DNA of 64,000 nt from Kangiella marina (GCF_039541235.1 NZ_BAABFV010000001.1:1178001-1242000), one strand, 5' to 3'; positions 9,283-20,369 are shown, counted from the stretch's first letter. The notes: a model not told the origin generated them from the sequence alone. Program-made: numbers and translations.

Positions 9283-9705
9283 TTAAAACGCAACAATATC
9301 AAGAATTAACACGACCCAGATCGCGAATAACACAAAGTAGCTCGAAATAAACGCTTTAAAGCGGTGAAACACATTATTATAGCCACAGTGAATATAGGCG
9401 TGAATAATGCGACAGGCTACATAAGCCCAGGACAAACCCAATAACCAATATGAAGCACTTTGAGTCATGATCGCGATCACCACCGCCACATAGAATAAAA
9501 CGGGCATCTCAAATAAGTTTTTAAAATGATCCGCCGCACGTTCATCAGCCATGTGTTCGGCCATCCCCTTTCGCGTAGCGGTTTTCTGCGGGTGTAACCG
9601 CTGCTCTCGATAAAACCGAAAACGTCTGCGCGCCATGACGACTGCGACAGCAAACGTTAATAACACCATCACAAATACCGGAACTAAAATAGGTTGGAAT
9701 GACAT
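9283..9705 (-). CDS. MAPEG family membrane protein
   Basis: A 140-residue protein with four membrane helices, of the MAPEG superfamily (membrane-associated proteins in eicosanoid and glutathione metabolism). The diagnostic block is DHFKNLFEMPVLFYVAV (about residues 57-73), followed by WAYVACRIIHAYIHCGYNN and a final helix. Bacterial members are poorly characterised; some bind glutathione. It lies 17 bases downstream of the SDR gene on the same strand, so the two are probably cotranscribed. AAGGAG stands six bases or so before the start. Confidence 0.85.
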   Translation of the reverse strand: MSFQPILVPVFVMVLLTFAVAVVMARRRFRFYREQRLHPQKTATRKGMAEHMADERAADHFKNLFEMPVLFYVAVVIAIMTQSASYWLLGLSWAYVACRIIHAYIHCGYNNVFHRFKAFISSYFVLFAIWVVLILDIVAF

Positions 9706-9722
9706 CGAGTGTCTCCTTATGA

Positions 9723-10517
9723 TTAACCTTGAATTTTATCGATGGCCAGTGCCGCCCACGCTTGTGAGGTTGGCATTAGCTCTATCGAGTTAATATTAAC
9801 ATGTTGTGGCTGCTCTGCCGCCCAGATAACTGCCTCAGCAATATCCCCTGCGGTTAACGGGTCGGTCCCCTTGTAGACGTCATCCGCTTTATTTTGATCG
9901 CCATTAAAACGCACCAACGAAAACTCAGTCTCTGCCAAACCCGGCTCGATATTGGTCACTCGAATTTGTGTGCCCAACAAATCTGCCCGCAAGTTGCGCG
10001 TAAACTGCTTAACAAACGCCTTCGTGGCGCCATAAGCATTACCACCGGGATAAGCATAGTTTCCAGCGATCGAGCCAATGTTGATGATATGTCCACGACG
10101 TCGCTCAACCATCCCCGGCAACATCTTACGCGTCATCAAATACAATCCTTTGATATTGGTATCAACCATACGGTGCCAATCGTCGAGATTCGCCTCATGA
10201 GCAGGCTCTAATCCTAGCGCTAACCCTGCATTGTTGACCAACACATCAACCTCAGAAAAAGCTTCAGGCAGCGCCGCCATCATGGCATCAATCTGCTCTT
10301 CTGAGGTCACGTCCAGCGGCATCACGAAAACCGTGTCTTTTCCAAACTCTTGGTCCAGCTCTTGCTTTAACGCTTCCAAGCGCTCTTTCCGTCGCGCTGC
10401 AACAATGACCCGGTGCCCCTTTTGCGCAAAGCGCCTTGCCGTCTCCAGACCAAAGCCTGAACTCGCGCCCGTGACCATCACGGTCTTAATTGTGTTTGCC
10501 GCTTGATCGTTTGCCAT
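9723..10517 (-). CDS. Short-chain dehydrogenase/reductase, YdfG-like
   Basis: A classical SDR of 264 residues. The cofactor motif TGASSGFG is near residue 17, followed by RRKERLEAL which suits NADP; the NNAGLALG motif is central; the catalytic S-Y-K set is in INIGSIAGNYAYPGGNAYGATKAFVKQF. The C-terminus resembles the serine/3-hydroxy acid dehydrogenase YdfG group (NLRADLLGTQIRVTNIEPGLAETEFS). Substrate cannot be proved from the sequence. It heads a two-gene unit with the MAPEG gene and is divergent from apaG. Confidence 0.88.
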   Translation of the reverse strand: MANDQAANTIKTVMVTGASSGFGLETARRFAQKGHRVIVAARRKERLEALKQELDQEFGKDTVFVMPLDVTSEEQIDAMMAALPEAFSEVDVLVNNAGLALGLEPAHEANLDDWHRMVDTNIKGLYLMTRKMLPGMVERRRGHIINIGSIAGNYAYPGGNAYGATKAFVKQFTRNLRADLLGTQIRVTNIEPGLAETEFSLVRFNGDQNKADDVYKGTDPLTAGDIAEAVIWAAEQPQHVNINSIELMPTSQAWAALAIDKIQG

Positions 10518-10638
10518 ATGACCATCACCACTTCTTATGCCAAAAATTAGCTAAATAGTATCACAGGCTTGCGCCTAACACAGTTACATTAGAGAATGAT
10601 CATAACAATCAAACAGACTAGGTCATTCTAAACATCTG

Positions 10639-11016
10639 ATGTCACAACAGTATCAATTTCAAATTAACGTCAATACTCAATACATCGAAGAACAATCCGA
10701 GCCTGACAATGAACGCTATGTTTTTGCCTATACCATCACTATCCAAAATACCGGTGATCTCGGGGCTAAACTCGATTCTCGTCACTGGGTCATTACCGAC
10801 GCCAACGGCGAAGTGACCGAAGTACAAGGCCAAGGCGTAATTGGTGAGCAGCCTTATATTGAGCCTGGTAAAAGCTATCAGTATTCCAGCGGTGCGGTTA
10901 TCGCAACCCCAATTGGCACAATGGAAGGCGACTATAAAATGATTGGCCAAAATGGTGCCGAATTTAAAGCGCCTATCCCTATTTTCAGCTTGACCGCTCC
11001 GGGCGTGCTTCACTAG
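10639..11016 (+). CDS. apaG: ApaG (Co2+/Mg2+ efflux-associated protein)
   Basis: A 125-residue ApaG protein, a fibronectin-III-like beta-sandwich. Characteristic blocks are YVFAYTITIQNTGD, LDSRHWVITDANG, VQGQGVIGEQPYIEPGKSYQYSSG and MEGDYKM. It precedes apaH by three bases, the arrangement found in many gammaproteobacteria, where ksgA usually lies upstream; ksgA is absent here. Its exact biochemical role is unsettled: it has been linked to cobalt and magnesium resistance in Salmonella. Confidence 0.95.
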   Translation: MSQQYQFQINVNTQYIEEQSEPDNERYVFAYTITIQNTGDLGAKLDSRHWVITDANGEVTEVQGQGVIGEQPYIEPGKSYQYSSGAVIATPIGTMEGDYKMIGQNGAEFKAPIPIFSLTAPGVLH

Positions 11017-11019
11017 TTC

Positions 11020-11841
11020 ATGGCGACTTACGCGATCGGCGACATTCAAGGGTGTTACGACGAATTTCGGTTACTATTGAAGAAGGTTCAATTTAACCCC
11101 TCGCGGGATCAGTTGTGGTTGGCAGGCGATCTGATCAGTCGAGGCCCGAAGTCACTGGAAGTGCTGAATTATATTTATGAGCACCAAGATCTCTGCGATA
11201 TTGTTCTTGGTAACCATGACTTGCACCTATTGGCGGTCTACTACACTAACTCCAAGTTACCGAAGAAAGACGATCTTAACCGCATTTTAGCCGCTGATAA
11301 CGTCAAAACGCTGATGAAGTGGCTGCGTAAACAACGTTTAGCGGTACATGACAAGCAGCTCGACTTTTTAATGACGCACGCCGGAGTCCCCCCGGGCTGG
11401 GACTTAAATCAAACTCTGGCCTGTGCCTATGAGTTGGAGCAAGTGCTAGAGCATAAAGATTCCGCGGTGGATTTCTTTCAACATATGTATGGCAATAAAC
11501 CCAATCATTGGCACAAGAATTTAAAAGGCATTGAGCGCCTACGCTTTATCACCAACGGTTTCACTCGTATGCGTTTTTGTCACCAAGACGGCAGTCTTGA
11601 TTTTAAAAGCAAGTCCACCCCAGGAAAGCAAGCCAAAGGACTGAGCCCTTGGTATGAACTGAGCGATATTGGTCAAGAAACCCAAGTCGTTTTTGGCCAC
11701 TGGGCTGCGCTTGAAGGGCGCGCAAAAGCCAAGCGCATATATGCTATCGACACCGGTTGTGTCTGGGGCAATCGTTTAACCGCTCTACGCTTAGAAGATC
11801 AAAAACGCTTCCACGTTCAAGCGCTGCGCAAGTGGTCTTAG
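11020..11841 (+). CDS. apaH: Symmetrical bis(5'-nucleosyl)-tetraphosphatase
   Basis: Hydrolyses Ap4A to two ADP and removes Np4 caps from RNA. The 273-residue protein carries the calcineurin-type metallophosphatase motifs in order: GDIQGCYDEF (residues 7-16), GDLISRGPKS (about 36-45) and LGNHDLHLL (about 63-71), then MTHAGVPPGWD and FGHWAALEG. Translation is likely coupled to apaG, whose stop is three bases upstream. Cytoplasmic. Confidence 0.96.
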   Translation: MATYAIGDIQGCYDEFRLLLKKVQFNPSRDQLWLAGDLISRGPKSLEVLNYIYEHQDLCDIVLGNHDLHLLAVYYTNSKLPKKDDLNRILAADNVKTLMKWLRKQRLAVHDKQLDFLMTHAGVPPGWDLNQTLACAYELEQVLEHKDSAVDFFQHMYGNKPNHWHKNLKGIERLRFITNGFTRMRFCHQDGSLDFKSKSTPGKQAKGLSPWYELSDIGQETQVVFGHWAALEGRAKAKRIYAIDTGCVWGNRLTALRLEDQKRFHVQALRKWS

Positions 11842-12084
11842 TTTAAAACCCTCAGCTTATTCAGCTATTTTCTTGATCCATGCTCCAAATACAACGCTTC
11901 TATTGGTTCAACCTTTGGCGCAAACTCTTTGATTAAACTATCGCCAACCCATTCAAAACTCGGTACAATTGTAGGCTTTCTGTGTCGATTTTCAGCTCAT
12001 AGCGCCCACGGTGGTATCTAGTTGGGGCGAGCTCAATAAACACGGGCATTTGCAGTCAAAGTTCGAATTGGAGATTATTCTCAT

Positions 12085-13625
<1,541 letters not shown>

Positions 13626-13734
13626 AAAGATTTTCTGAGTGAGGCTGTTGCCTGCTTAGGTTTTTAGATACACTATTTTTATAGTGTTAAAAGGTTGATA
13701 AGGCGGATTTCCCGCAAGGTGTAAGAGGTAAGTT

Positions 13735-13983
13735 ATGGCACGTGTAACAGTACAAGACGCAGTTGAAGTCGTTGGTAACCGTTTTGATTTAATCATGTTG
13801 GCAGCGAAACGTTCGCGTCAAATCGCTAACGGTACTCACGACCCTAAAGTTGAGTGGGATAATGATAAACCTACCGTGGTCGCTTTGCGCGAAATCGAAG
13901 AAGGTTTAACCACCGCAGAAACCGTTGCAGCTGACGAGCGCGCTGCTGAGCAAGAGCAGGAATCTCGCCCAGTATTATTCTAA
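13735..13983 (+). CDS. rpoZ: RNA polymerase omega subunit
   Basis: An 82-residue omega subunit that assists assembly of the beta' subunit and contributes a ppGpp site. The sequence [19 protein letters not shown] followed by [13 protein letters not shown] is definitive, and the length is close to E. coli's 91. A strong GTAAGAGG site lies upstream. It is 30 bases ahead of spoT. A small A/T-rich palindrome CACTAT/ATAGTG in the gmk-rpoZ spacer (about 13671-13684) may mark a local promoter or terminator. Confidence 0.96.
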   Translation: MARVTVQDAVEVVGNRFDLIMLAAKRSRQIANGTHDPKVEWDNDKPTVVALREIEEGLTTAETVAADERAAEQEQESRPVLF

Positions 13984-14013
13984 TTATCGTCACAGCACAG
14001 AACCTCGATACGC

Positions 14014-16158
14014 ATGGCCTATTTTGCAGATCTTAAAAACGTTCTTGAGTCGTACTTAGAACCGAAACAGGTCGCTGATGCGGAACGTGCGTATCAAGTC
14101 GCTGAGTGCGCCCATGACGGGCAAATGCGCTCAAGCGGCGATCCCTACATCACGCATCCGGTCGCGGCAGCCAATATTCTGGCCGAGCTTCACTTAGATC
14201 ATCAAACCATCATGGCAGCTCTAATGCATGATGTGATCGAAGATTGTGATGTTACCAAGCAAGACTTAAGCGAGCAGTTCGGTGAAACCGTCGCTGACTT
14301 GGTAGAAGGCGTGAGTAAGTTAACTCAGATTGACTTCCAATCGAAAGAGCAGGCCCAAGCCGAAAACTTCCGCAAAATGATGATGGCAATGACGCAGGAC
14401 ATTCGCGTTATTCTGATCAAGCTAGCCGATCGCCTTCACAATATGCAAACCCTTGGCGCGCTGCGTCCAGATAAACGCCGTCGAATTGCTCGTGAAACCC
14501 TTGAAATTTATGCGCCGATTGCCAACCGTCTCGGCATCCACCGCATTAAAGAACAATTGGAGCTGTTGGGTTTCGCAAACATGTATCCAATGCGTTACCG
14601 GGTACTCAGAGAGTCCGTTAAGAAAGTCCGCGGCCATCGAAAAGAAGTCGTTGAACGTATTACCAAGCAACTGCGTGATCGCTTAAAAGACTCCGGCTTA
14701 AAATGCCAAGTCATTGGCCGAGAAAAAAGCCTCTACAGCATTTATAAGAAAATGCGCGACAAAGTCGGTACTTTTAATGAAGTGATGGATATTTACGCCT
14801 TCCGCGTTATTACGGATAGTGAAGATTCCAGTTATCGTGCGCTCGGCCAAATCCATAATCTGTTCAAACCGATTCCCGGACGCTTCAAAGATTATATTGC
14901 AATCCCTAAGACCAACGGCTATCAATCGCTGCATACCGTGTTAAGAAGTAAGTCAGGGATGCATGTCGAAGTCCAGATCCGTACAGAACTCATGGATCAA
15001 ATGGCTGAACATGGCGTTGCAGCACACTGGCTGTATAAGGCAGGTACTTCGCACCACCCGGCTGAAACCAAAGCGCGTGAGTGGTTACAAAGCCTGATTG
15101 AAATGCAGCAAAACGTTGGCGACTCCATTGAGTTCATCGAAAACGTCAAAATCGACCTTTACCCCGACGAAGTCTATTTGTTCACTCCGAAGGGTAAAAT
15201 TATCGAGCTGCCAAAAGGCGCAACGCCGGTTGATTTCGCTTACGCCATTCATACCGATGTCGGTAACACCTGTATCGCCTGTAAAATTGATAAGCAGTTT
15301 TCACCCTTAAGTACGCCACTAGTGAACGGCCGTACCGTCGAAATTATTACCGCCCCAGGTTCGCGCCCAAATCCAGCGTGGTTAAGTTACGCCGTCACCG
15401 GTAAGGCTCGAACTAATATCCGTAACTTCGTTAAGAACATGCGTCACGATGAAGCGGTTCATTTAGGCCGCCGTCTGCTTGAGCAGTCTTTGAAAAAACC
15501 TTTAGACGATTTTTCCGAGGATATGCTACAACAAATCACGGACGTCACGCGCTACTCCAGTTTTGATGATTTACTAGCAGGTATTGGTTTAGGGAAGATT
15601 GCCAGCGCCTTAGTCGCGCACCGCTTAAGTTCTAATCCTGACAAGCTTGATGAAAGCTCGAAAAAAACAGATTCTCAAGAAGATCGCTCGCCGCTCGCCA
15701 TTAAGGGCACCGAAGGTCTGGTTATTAAATACGCTCGTTGCTGCCGCCCTATTCCGGGCGATCCTATTATGGCTTACGTTAGCCCAGGTCGCGGCTTTAA
15801 TATCCATCGCGAAAATTGCCCCAATATTCAACGTGCACACAAGCAAAACGATCACTATGTTCCCGTTGAATGGTCAGAAGAGTTAGAAGGCGATTTTACC
15901 ACCGAGCTTAGGCTACAAGTCTTCAACCAACGGGGTGTTCTGGCACAAATTACTAATATTATTGCTAATCAAGAGGGCAATATTATTAATATTGATATCA
16001 ATGAATTGGATGGTGACGTTAATATCATAACCTTCCAAATTGGCGTGAAAAATCGTGTCCACCTCGCCTCTTTGATTAAAAAATTACGCGTTATACCTTT
16101 TGTAAACAAAGTGTACCGCCACCCCGATATTCAACCGAAAGGAAATAAAAGTGACTAA
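14014..16158 (+). CDS. spoT: Bifunctional (p)ppGpp synthetase/hydrolase
   Basis: A 714-residue long RelA/SpoT homologue. In order: an HD hydrolase domain with intact H-D at residues 72-73 ([14 protein letters not shown]), the synthetase domain with [20 protein letters not shown], the TGS domain ([30 protein letters not shown]), the conserved-cysteine region ([17 protein letters not shown]) and a C-terminal ACT domain ([19 protein letters not shown]). The HD motif argues for active hydrolysis, hence SpoT rather than RelA. It sits in a gmk-rpoZ-spoT-ridA-trmH block as in E. coli, where trmH also follows spoT. Its stop overlaps the ridA start by eight bases. Confidence 0.97.
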   Translation: MAYFADLKNVLESYLEPKQVADAERAYQVAECAHDGQMRSSGDPYITHPVAAANILAELHLDHQTIMAALMHDVIEDCDVTKQDLSEQFGETVADLVEGVSKLTQIDFQSKEQAQAENFRKMMMAMTQDIRVILIKLADRLHNMQTLGALRPDKRRRIARETLEIYAPIANRLGIHRIKEQLELLGFANMYPMRYRVLRESVKKVRGHRKEVVERITKQLRDRLKDSGLKCQVIGREKSLYSIYKKMRDKVGTFNEVMDIYAFRVITDSEDSSYRALGQIHNLFKPIPGRFKDYIAIPKTNGYQSLHTVLRSKSGMHVEVQIRTELMDQMAEHGVAAHWLYKAGTSHHPAETKAREWLQSLIEMQQNVGDSIEFIENVKIDLYPDEVYLFTPKGKIIELPKGATPVDFAYAIHTDVGNTCIACKIDKQFSPLSTPLVNGRTVEIITAPGSRPNPAWLSYAVTGKARTNIRNFVKNMRHDEAVHLGRRLLEQSLKKPLDDFSEDMLQQITDVTRYSSFDDLLAGIGLGKIASALVAHRLSSNPDKLDESSKKTDSQEDRSPLAIKGTEGLVIKYARCCRPIPGDPIMAYVSPGRGFNIHRENCPNIQRAHKQNDHYVPVEWSEELEGDFTTELRLQVFNQRGVLAQITNIIANQEGNIINIDINELDGDVNIITFQIGVKNRVHLASLIKKLRVIPFVNKVYRHPDIQPKGNKSD

Positions 16159-16534
16159 ACAGGTTATCAATACTGAAAAAGCACCAGCCGCTATCGGTAC
16201 TTATTCTCAGGCCGTGAAAGCCGGCAATGTTGTTTACCTTTCAGGACAAATCCCTCTTATTCCAGAGAGTATGGAATTAGTCGAAAGCTTCGATCAACAA
16301 GTCCACCAAGTGTTCAAGAACTTAAGTGCGGTTTGTGAAGCGGCTGGCGGCTCATTGGATCATATTTCAAAGCTGAATATTTTTATGCTCGACCTCGCTC
16401 ATTTCGCCACCGTTAACGACATTATGGCCCAATACTTCGCACAACCGTACCCGGCTCGTGCTGCAATCGGCGTTAAAGAACTTCCGAAAGGCGCTCAAAT
16501 CGAGATGGACGCCATCATGACGCTAGAGGACTAA
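16151..16534 (+). CDS. ridA: RidA family reactive intermediate/imine deaminase
   Basis: Hydrolyses reactive enamine/imine intermediates such as 2-aminoacrylate released by PLP enzymes. The 127-residue protein has the family blocks [48 protein letters not shown] and [23 protein letters not shown], including the conserved arginine in PARAA and the final glutamate. It starts with GTG at 16151, eight bases inside the end of spoT, with AAAGGA seven bases upstream inside spoT; translational coupling is likely. Confidence 0.94.
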   Translation: MTKQVINTEKAPAAIGTYSQAVKAGNVVYLSGQIPLIPESMELVESFDQQVHQVFKNLSAVCEAAGGSLDHISKLNIFMLDLAHFATVNDIMAQYFAQPYPARAAIGVKELPKGAQIEMDAIMTLED

Positions 16535-16537
16535 TCG

Positions 16538-17224
16538 TTGCAAGAACGTTCGCCAAGTCGTTATGACAAAATTATACAGTTACTGTCCAATCGCCAGCCT
16601 GATCTGACGGTTTTTATGGACGAGGTCCATAAACCTCACAACCTAGCCGCCATCGTCCGAACTTCTGATGCTGTTGGCATTGGTCATGTTCACGCCGTCT
16701 TTCCAGAGGGTGTGAGCTATTCTGGGCATCACACCTCTAGCGGCAGCAAACGATGGGTTACGACGCACAAGCACCCTAACCTAAAAACCGGTATTGCTGA
16801 AGTTAAGCAGCAAGGCATGCAGGTATTAGCCGCTCACTTCTCGGACAAAGCCGTTGATTTCCGCAGCATTGATTATACGAAACCGACCTGTCTCTTGGTC
16901 GGCTCTGAATTGGTTGGCGTTTCCGAAGAAGCCGCAGAGCTGGCTGACGAGCACGTGATTATACCGATGGTTGGTATGGTGCAATCACTCAACGTTTCCG
17001 TTGCGACAGCACTGATCCTTTATGAGGCTCAACGTCAGCGTGATCACGCCGGAATGTATGGCGAGCTTAAAGTACCGCAAGAAGAAGTCGACTATATCCT
17101 TTTCAATGCCCTTCACCCGACCATCAAAAAATATTGTGACAAGCACAAGATGCGCTATCCCAAGCTGGATGAGCAAGGCGATATCGACGACCCAGAATGG
17201 GATCAGTTAAGACGTCAAATATAA
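16538..17224 (+). CDS. trmH: tRNA (guanosine(18)-2'-O)-methyltransferase
   Basis: A SPOUT-class enzyme that methylates the 2'-hydroxyl of G18 in the tRNA D loop. The 228-residue protein contains LTVFMDEVHKPHNLAAIVRT (N-terminal), DFRSIDYTKPTCLLVGSELVGVS and the trefoil-knot SAM-binding block IPMVGMVQSLNVSVATALILYEAQRQR, a close match to E. coli TrmH in order and spacing. The start is TTG at 16538, three bases after the ridA stop; no ATG or GTG is available before conserved sequence begins, so TTG is likely genuine. Confidence 0.95.
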   Translation: MQERSPSRYDKIIQLLSNRQPDLTVFMDEVHKPHNLAAIVRTSDAVGIGHVHAVFPEGVSYSGHHTSSGSKRWVTTHKHPNLKTGIAEVKQQGMQVLAAHFSDKAVDFRSIDYTKPTCLLVGSELVGVSEEAAELADEHVIIPMVGMVQSLNVSVATALILYEAQRQRDHAGMYGELKVPQEEVDYILFNALHPTIKKYCDKHKMRYPKLDEQGDIDDPEWDQLRRQI

Positions 17225-17326
17225 ATTTTGTGATAACCATCACGAGCGTTTTCTTTTTAGCTTGCGGAGAGCCTTTTTAATTTCTATATTGCGTTCAGGA
17301 TAAATCTTAAATAAAAGGAATTTCTA

Positions 17327-17839
17327 ATGACTCCCTCCTTAACATATAACGGTACCAAGGTTCTGTGGGGCAAGCGGTCTTACAAAGCCACTTCGGGAAT
17401 GCAGGGTTATCAGTTGGTTAGTGATCAGTGCTTAAAAGACAAAGGCCCTGTTCCAGAGGGGCTTTATAAAGTTTTTATAAACGACCTTGGGCTTGCTGAA
17501 GACAATGGTACTAATACTTGTAGTCTTAAGCCAGCATGGGGAATACAAACTATTCCGCGAAATGAACTTGCTGGAAGCTGTGAACCCTATTGGTCTAACT
17601 GGGGCTTCCATCGAGCAAGAATGGAACCTGCTAACAACGAAACCAAGCGAAAATGTAATCCAATTCGAGGTGGCTTTTACCTACATGACTCTACCAAGGG
17701 CTATAGTCATGGCTGTATTGAAGTTGATACCGACTTGCTTTCAGAGCTTAAAAATCACTCAAAACGAACTGGTTTAAATCGGCTATTACTTGAAGTCAAA
17801 TATAAAGGAACTACAACTTATGGCAAAACTGATCAATAA
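17327..17839 (+). CDS. Tlde1-like L,D-transpeptidase-fold protein (candidate peptidoglycan-targeting toxin)
   Basis: A 170-residue protein of the DUF2778/Tlde1 type. The catalytic block GGFYLHDSTKGYSHGCIEV places H120, H128 and C130 in the arrangement of the L,D-transpeptidase/Tlde1 fold; the ten-residue H-to-C spacing is that of the catalytic pair of Salmonella Tlde1, a type VI secretion effector that cuts and exchanges D-amino acids in tetrapeptide stems. The N-terminus starts directly with the Tlde1-style LTYNGTKVLWG strand; there is no signal peptide, so export would need a secretion system. A good site TAAAAGGAA lies upstream. No type VI gene is in this window. The gene overlaps a small secreted-protein gene by 20 bases, consistent with an effector-immunity pair (inference). 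Confidence 0.75.
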   Translation: MTPSLTYNGTKVLWGKRSYKATSGMQGYQLVSDQCLKDKGPVPEGLYKVFINDLGLAEDNGTNTCSLKPAWGIQTIPRNELAGSCEPYWSNWGFHRARMEPANNETKRKCNPIRGGFYLHDSTKGYSHGCIEVDTDLLSELKNHSKRTGLNRLLLEVKYKGTTTYGKTDQ

Positions 17840-18212
17840 ATTACTCATACTTAGCCTCGCAGTATCCTCATCATCTTGCACAATTGCAGAAACCATAACC
17901 GAGAATAAAGATGTGTATACTATAGAGAACTCGTTAAAAGCATGTGTAAGCTTAGCTCAAAAAGAAGCTCCTCATACATACAATAACACTACCCTCTTAT
18001 TAGTTGACCCAACAATACATAAATCCATAGCGTATTGTGGCTGTAAGTCTGCGCTTGCTCAATACCGAGTCTACAGCCCTAACCAAAACATAGCTTCAGG
18101 TCTTTTAGACTTTAGATCACAAGAAAAAGTTAACTTAACACTGTCCAATACAACGAGCTTACTCAATCAAGATAATATCACTATCAGCCTTAGTTGCGCT
18201 CAACCACAGTAA
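17820..18212 (+). CDS. Small exported protein overlapping the Tlde1-like gene; candidate immunity protein
   Basis: A 130-residue protein starting at the ATG at 17820, inside the 3' end of the Tlde1-like gene (20-base overlap), with AAGGAA ten bases upstream. Residues 1-23 form a signal peptide, MAKLINKLLILSLAVSSSSC; the cysteine gives an imperfect lipobox. The mature part has three further cysteines (ACVS, YCGCKS and SLSCAQ) that could form disulfides in the periplasm. No family is recognised. Position, overlap, export and small size fit the periplasmic immunity proteins that protect against Tlde1-type effectors, but no sequence similarity supports this directly. Confidence 0.65.
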   Translation: MAKLINKLLILSLAVSSSSCTIAETITENKDVYTIENSLKACVSLAQKEAPHTYNNTTLLLVDPTIHKSIAYCGCKSALAQYRVYSPNQNIASGLLDFRSQEKVNLTLSNTTSLLNQDNITISLSCAQPQ

Positions 18213-18333
18213 CAAACATAGTAAATCAATATGATTGTTATTCATGATTTCGATTAACAATCCATTACAGAGATTTGTTGTTCTGTTCTATTCAATAAAG
18301 CTATACTGCGCAAAAGATCACAAAGGATATGTA

Positions 18334-19566
18334 ATGACAGCGACAACACCTCTCACGCCAACAGAATCGACGGCACGTTACCACTCATTAGATCTCATTC
18401 GCGGCATAGCGGTCGCGGGTATTTTAATCATGAACATCTATGCCTTCGCCAATGTTTATGCCTATTACGTCAGTCCAGCTGCGCTCGGCGAGCCGTCCTT
18501 GGCTAACTTAGTCACTTGGTTAGTCACCCACACTTTCGCTGATCAAAAGTTTTATACGCTATTTTCCATGTTGTTTGGTGCGGGAATTATGTTGATGGCA
18601 GAACGCGCTAAAGCGAATGGCACATCCCCAGCCGGTTTACATTACAAGCGGATGTTTTGGCTACTTTGCATCGGTGTTATTCATGCTATTTTTATATGGT
18701 ATGGCGACATTCTTGTCACTTACGCCCTTACCGGTCTTTGGGTCTACTTATTCGCACGCGATACCCAAGCTAAAACCAAGTTGGTCGTTGGCAGCATTTT
18801 AATTCTGATGATTGTCTTATTAATGACACTGTTTGCTGCTTATATTGATAACGCCTCCGAAGCAGACATGGCCGAGATGGCGAACATGTTTGCGCCAACT
18901 GAAGATTTTGTGGCCAATGAAACAGCTGTTTACACCAGCACTTATGCCTCTCAAATGGATCATCGCATTCACTTTTTTGTTACCAGCTTGCCCATGATGG
19001 CGTTGTTCTTTGGTTTGTTCCGAATAGGGGGGTCCATGTTGCTGGGTATGGGGCTGTATCAACTGGGTATTCTTACCGCAGAACGTAGCCGAAGCTTTTA
19101 TCTTAAAATGATGATCCTTTGCTTTATTGCCGGCTTTGGCATACTTGCTTACGATAACTTTTTATTGCTCACTTCTAATTTTAGTATGAGCACAACCATG
19201 TTGTCGTTTATGTCGCTCAATAGTTTCGCCGCCGTCTTTGTTGCGCTCGGTTATATCGCGCTCTTCTGTCTCTGGGTAAAGTCAGATAAATTCACCGGTT
19301 TTAGAAGCCGCTTAGAAGCGGTAGGACGTATGGCCTTCACCAACTATCTCGCGCAAAGCATTATCTGCACCCTGCTGTTTTACAGTCACGGCTTTGGCTT
19401 GTTTGGTCAGCTCGAACGCTACCAATTAATGTTCATTGTTGCGATTATTTTTACTGCGCAACTGATTTGGTCTCCATGGTGGCTCGCTCGTTTTAAGTAC
19501 GGCCCACTGGAATGGCTATGGCGCAGTTTAAGCTATGGCAAGCTGCAAAGTTTTAAGCGAAACTAA
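18334..19566 (+). CDS. DUF418 domain-containing membrane protein, YeiB-like
   Basis: A 410-residue polytopic membrane protein. The N-terminal YHSLDLIRGIAVAGILIMNIYAFA is the shared signature of the DUF418/acyltransferase-3-like proteins, and the C-terminal domain with RLEAVGRMAFTNYLAQSIICTLLFY and WLARFKYGPLEWLWRSLSY is DUF418. About nine to ten membrane segments are visible. The longer frame from 18235 is rejected because AAAGGA lies just ahead of the ATG at 18334, where homology begins. Function is unknown; members are often called transporters without proof. Its stop overlaps the next start as TAATG. Confidence 0.9.
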   Translation: MTATTPLTPTESTARYHSLDLIRGIAVAGILIMNIYAFANVYAYYVSPAALGEPSLANLVTWLVTHTFADQKFYTLFSMLFGAGIMLMAERAKANGTSPAGLHYKRMFWLLCIGVIHAIFIWYGDILVTYALTGLWVYLFARDTQAKTKLVVGSILILMIVLLMTLFAAYIDNASEADMAEMANMFAPTEDFVANETAVYTSTYASQMDHRIHFFVTSLPMMALFFGLFRIGGSMLLGMGLYQLGILTAERSRSFYLKMMILCFIAGFGILAYDNFLLLTSNFSMSTTMLSFMSLNSFAAVFVALGYIALFCLWVKSDKFTGFRSRLEAVGRMAFTNYLAQSIICTLLFYSHGFGLFGQLERYQLMFIVAIIFTAQLIWSPWWLARFKYGPLEWLWRSLSYGKLQSFKRN

Positions 19567-20369
19567 TGACGACGATACCGATCATCGATTTACGCCCTGC
19601 GGAAATCTTCCAGCAGGGTCATCTGCCTGGCGCCATTCATTTAGCTTTCGAACAACTGGCTGCTTTATGGCACGAACTACCGCCAAAAGGCACCACCGTG
19701 ATTCTCTGCGCTGATGATCCTTATGCCAGCGATGCGCTCGCGCTGTTTACTGATCGACAGTTTGTAGTTGATACCCTCTATAGCACGGACCAATTATCAC
19801 AATTCTCGCTAGCGTCTGGCCCAAGCCAAGAAAGGGTTTGGCATGGCAACCCGATTTTAGAAGAACATGCCGCATTAATTACACCCAACACACCGAATCC
19901 AGCGGCGATTGATGTTGGCTGCGGCTCCGGACGTGACGCCATCCTTCTTGGCCTCATGGGGTATCATGTTTATGCGATTGATCTGTTTGAGCAAGCTTTA
20001 GAGCGTGCCGAGCATTCAGCAACCCGCTGGGGCGTCACCTTGTCCCGGGTTCATATGGACTGCCGTAAAGATCCTGATGAGTTGATTGCCTTAATCAAAA
20101 AGACTCAACCGCAATTAATCATGCAAAGCCGCTTTCTTCACCGCCCTTTATTCGATATTTACCAACAGTATCTTCCCCGTGGCTGTAAACTCGTCATTCA
20201 CACCTTTTTAGAAGGTGCAGCCAAGTTCGGCAAGCCTAAAAAACCGGACTTCTTACTCAAAAACGACGAGTTGTCTGAACGCTTTGGGCATTGGTCAGTC
20301 TTACTCGATCAAGTGCACCACCTTGACGATGGCCGACCGCTATCGCTGTTTATCGCTGAAAAACGGTAG
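19566..20369 (+). CDS. Rhodanese-like domain fused to a class I SAM methyltransferase
   Basis: A 267-residue two-domain protein. Residues 1-80 look like a rhodanese fold (IIDLRPAEIFQQGHLPGAIHL, then VILCADDPYASDALAL). Rhodanese active sites read C-x4-R; here the loop begins C-A-D-D-P-Y, so a cysteine is present but the loop is atypical. Residues 110-267 form a Rossmann methyltransferase with AAIDVGCGSGRDAILLGLMGYHVYAID (motif I and the acidic end of beta-2). Start and upstream stop overlap as TAATG, so it is coupled to the DUF418 gene. Substrate unknown. Confidence 0.82.
   Translation: MTTIPIIDLRPAEIFQQGHLPGAIHLAFEQLAALWHELPPKGTTVILCADDPYASDALALFTDRQFVVDTLYSTDQLSQFSLASGPSQERVWHGNPILEEHAALITPNTPNPAAIDVGCGSGRDAILLGLMGYHVYAIDLFEQALERAEHSATRWGVTLSRVHMDCRKDPDELIALIKKTQPQLIMQSRFLHRPLFDIYQQYLPRGCKLVIHTFLEGAAKFGKPKKPDFLLKNDELSERFGHWSVLLDQVHHLDDGRPLSLFIAEKR

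Noticed and set aside
10642-11049. 135-codon minus-strand frame over apaG
   Set aside because: Antisense shadow of apaG; no homology.
11865-11996. Open minus-strand frame of 44 codons in the apaH-yicC gap (…FEWVGDSLIKEFAPKVEPIE…)
   Set aside because: It reads like protein but has no start codon and no recognisable homologue; I cannot support it as a gene or named pseudogene.
18235-18333. N-terminal extension of the DUF418 gene
   Set aside because: The extension has no homology, and a ribosome binding site stands before the inner ATG at 18334.
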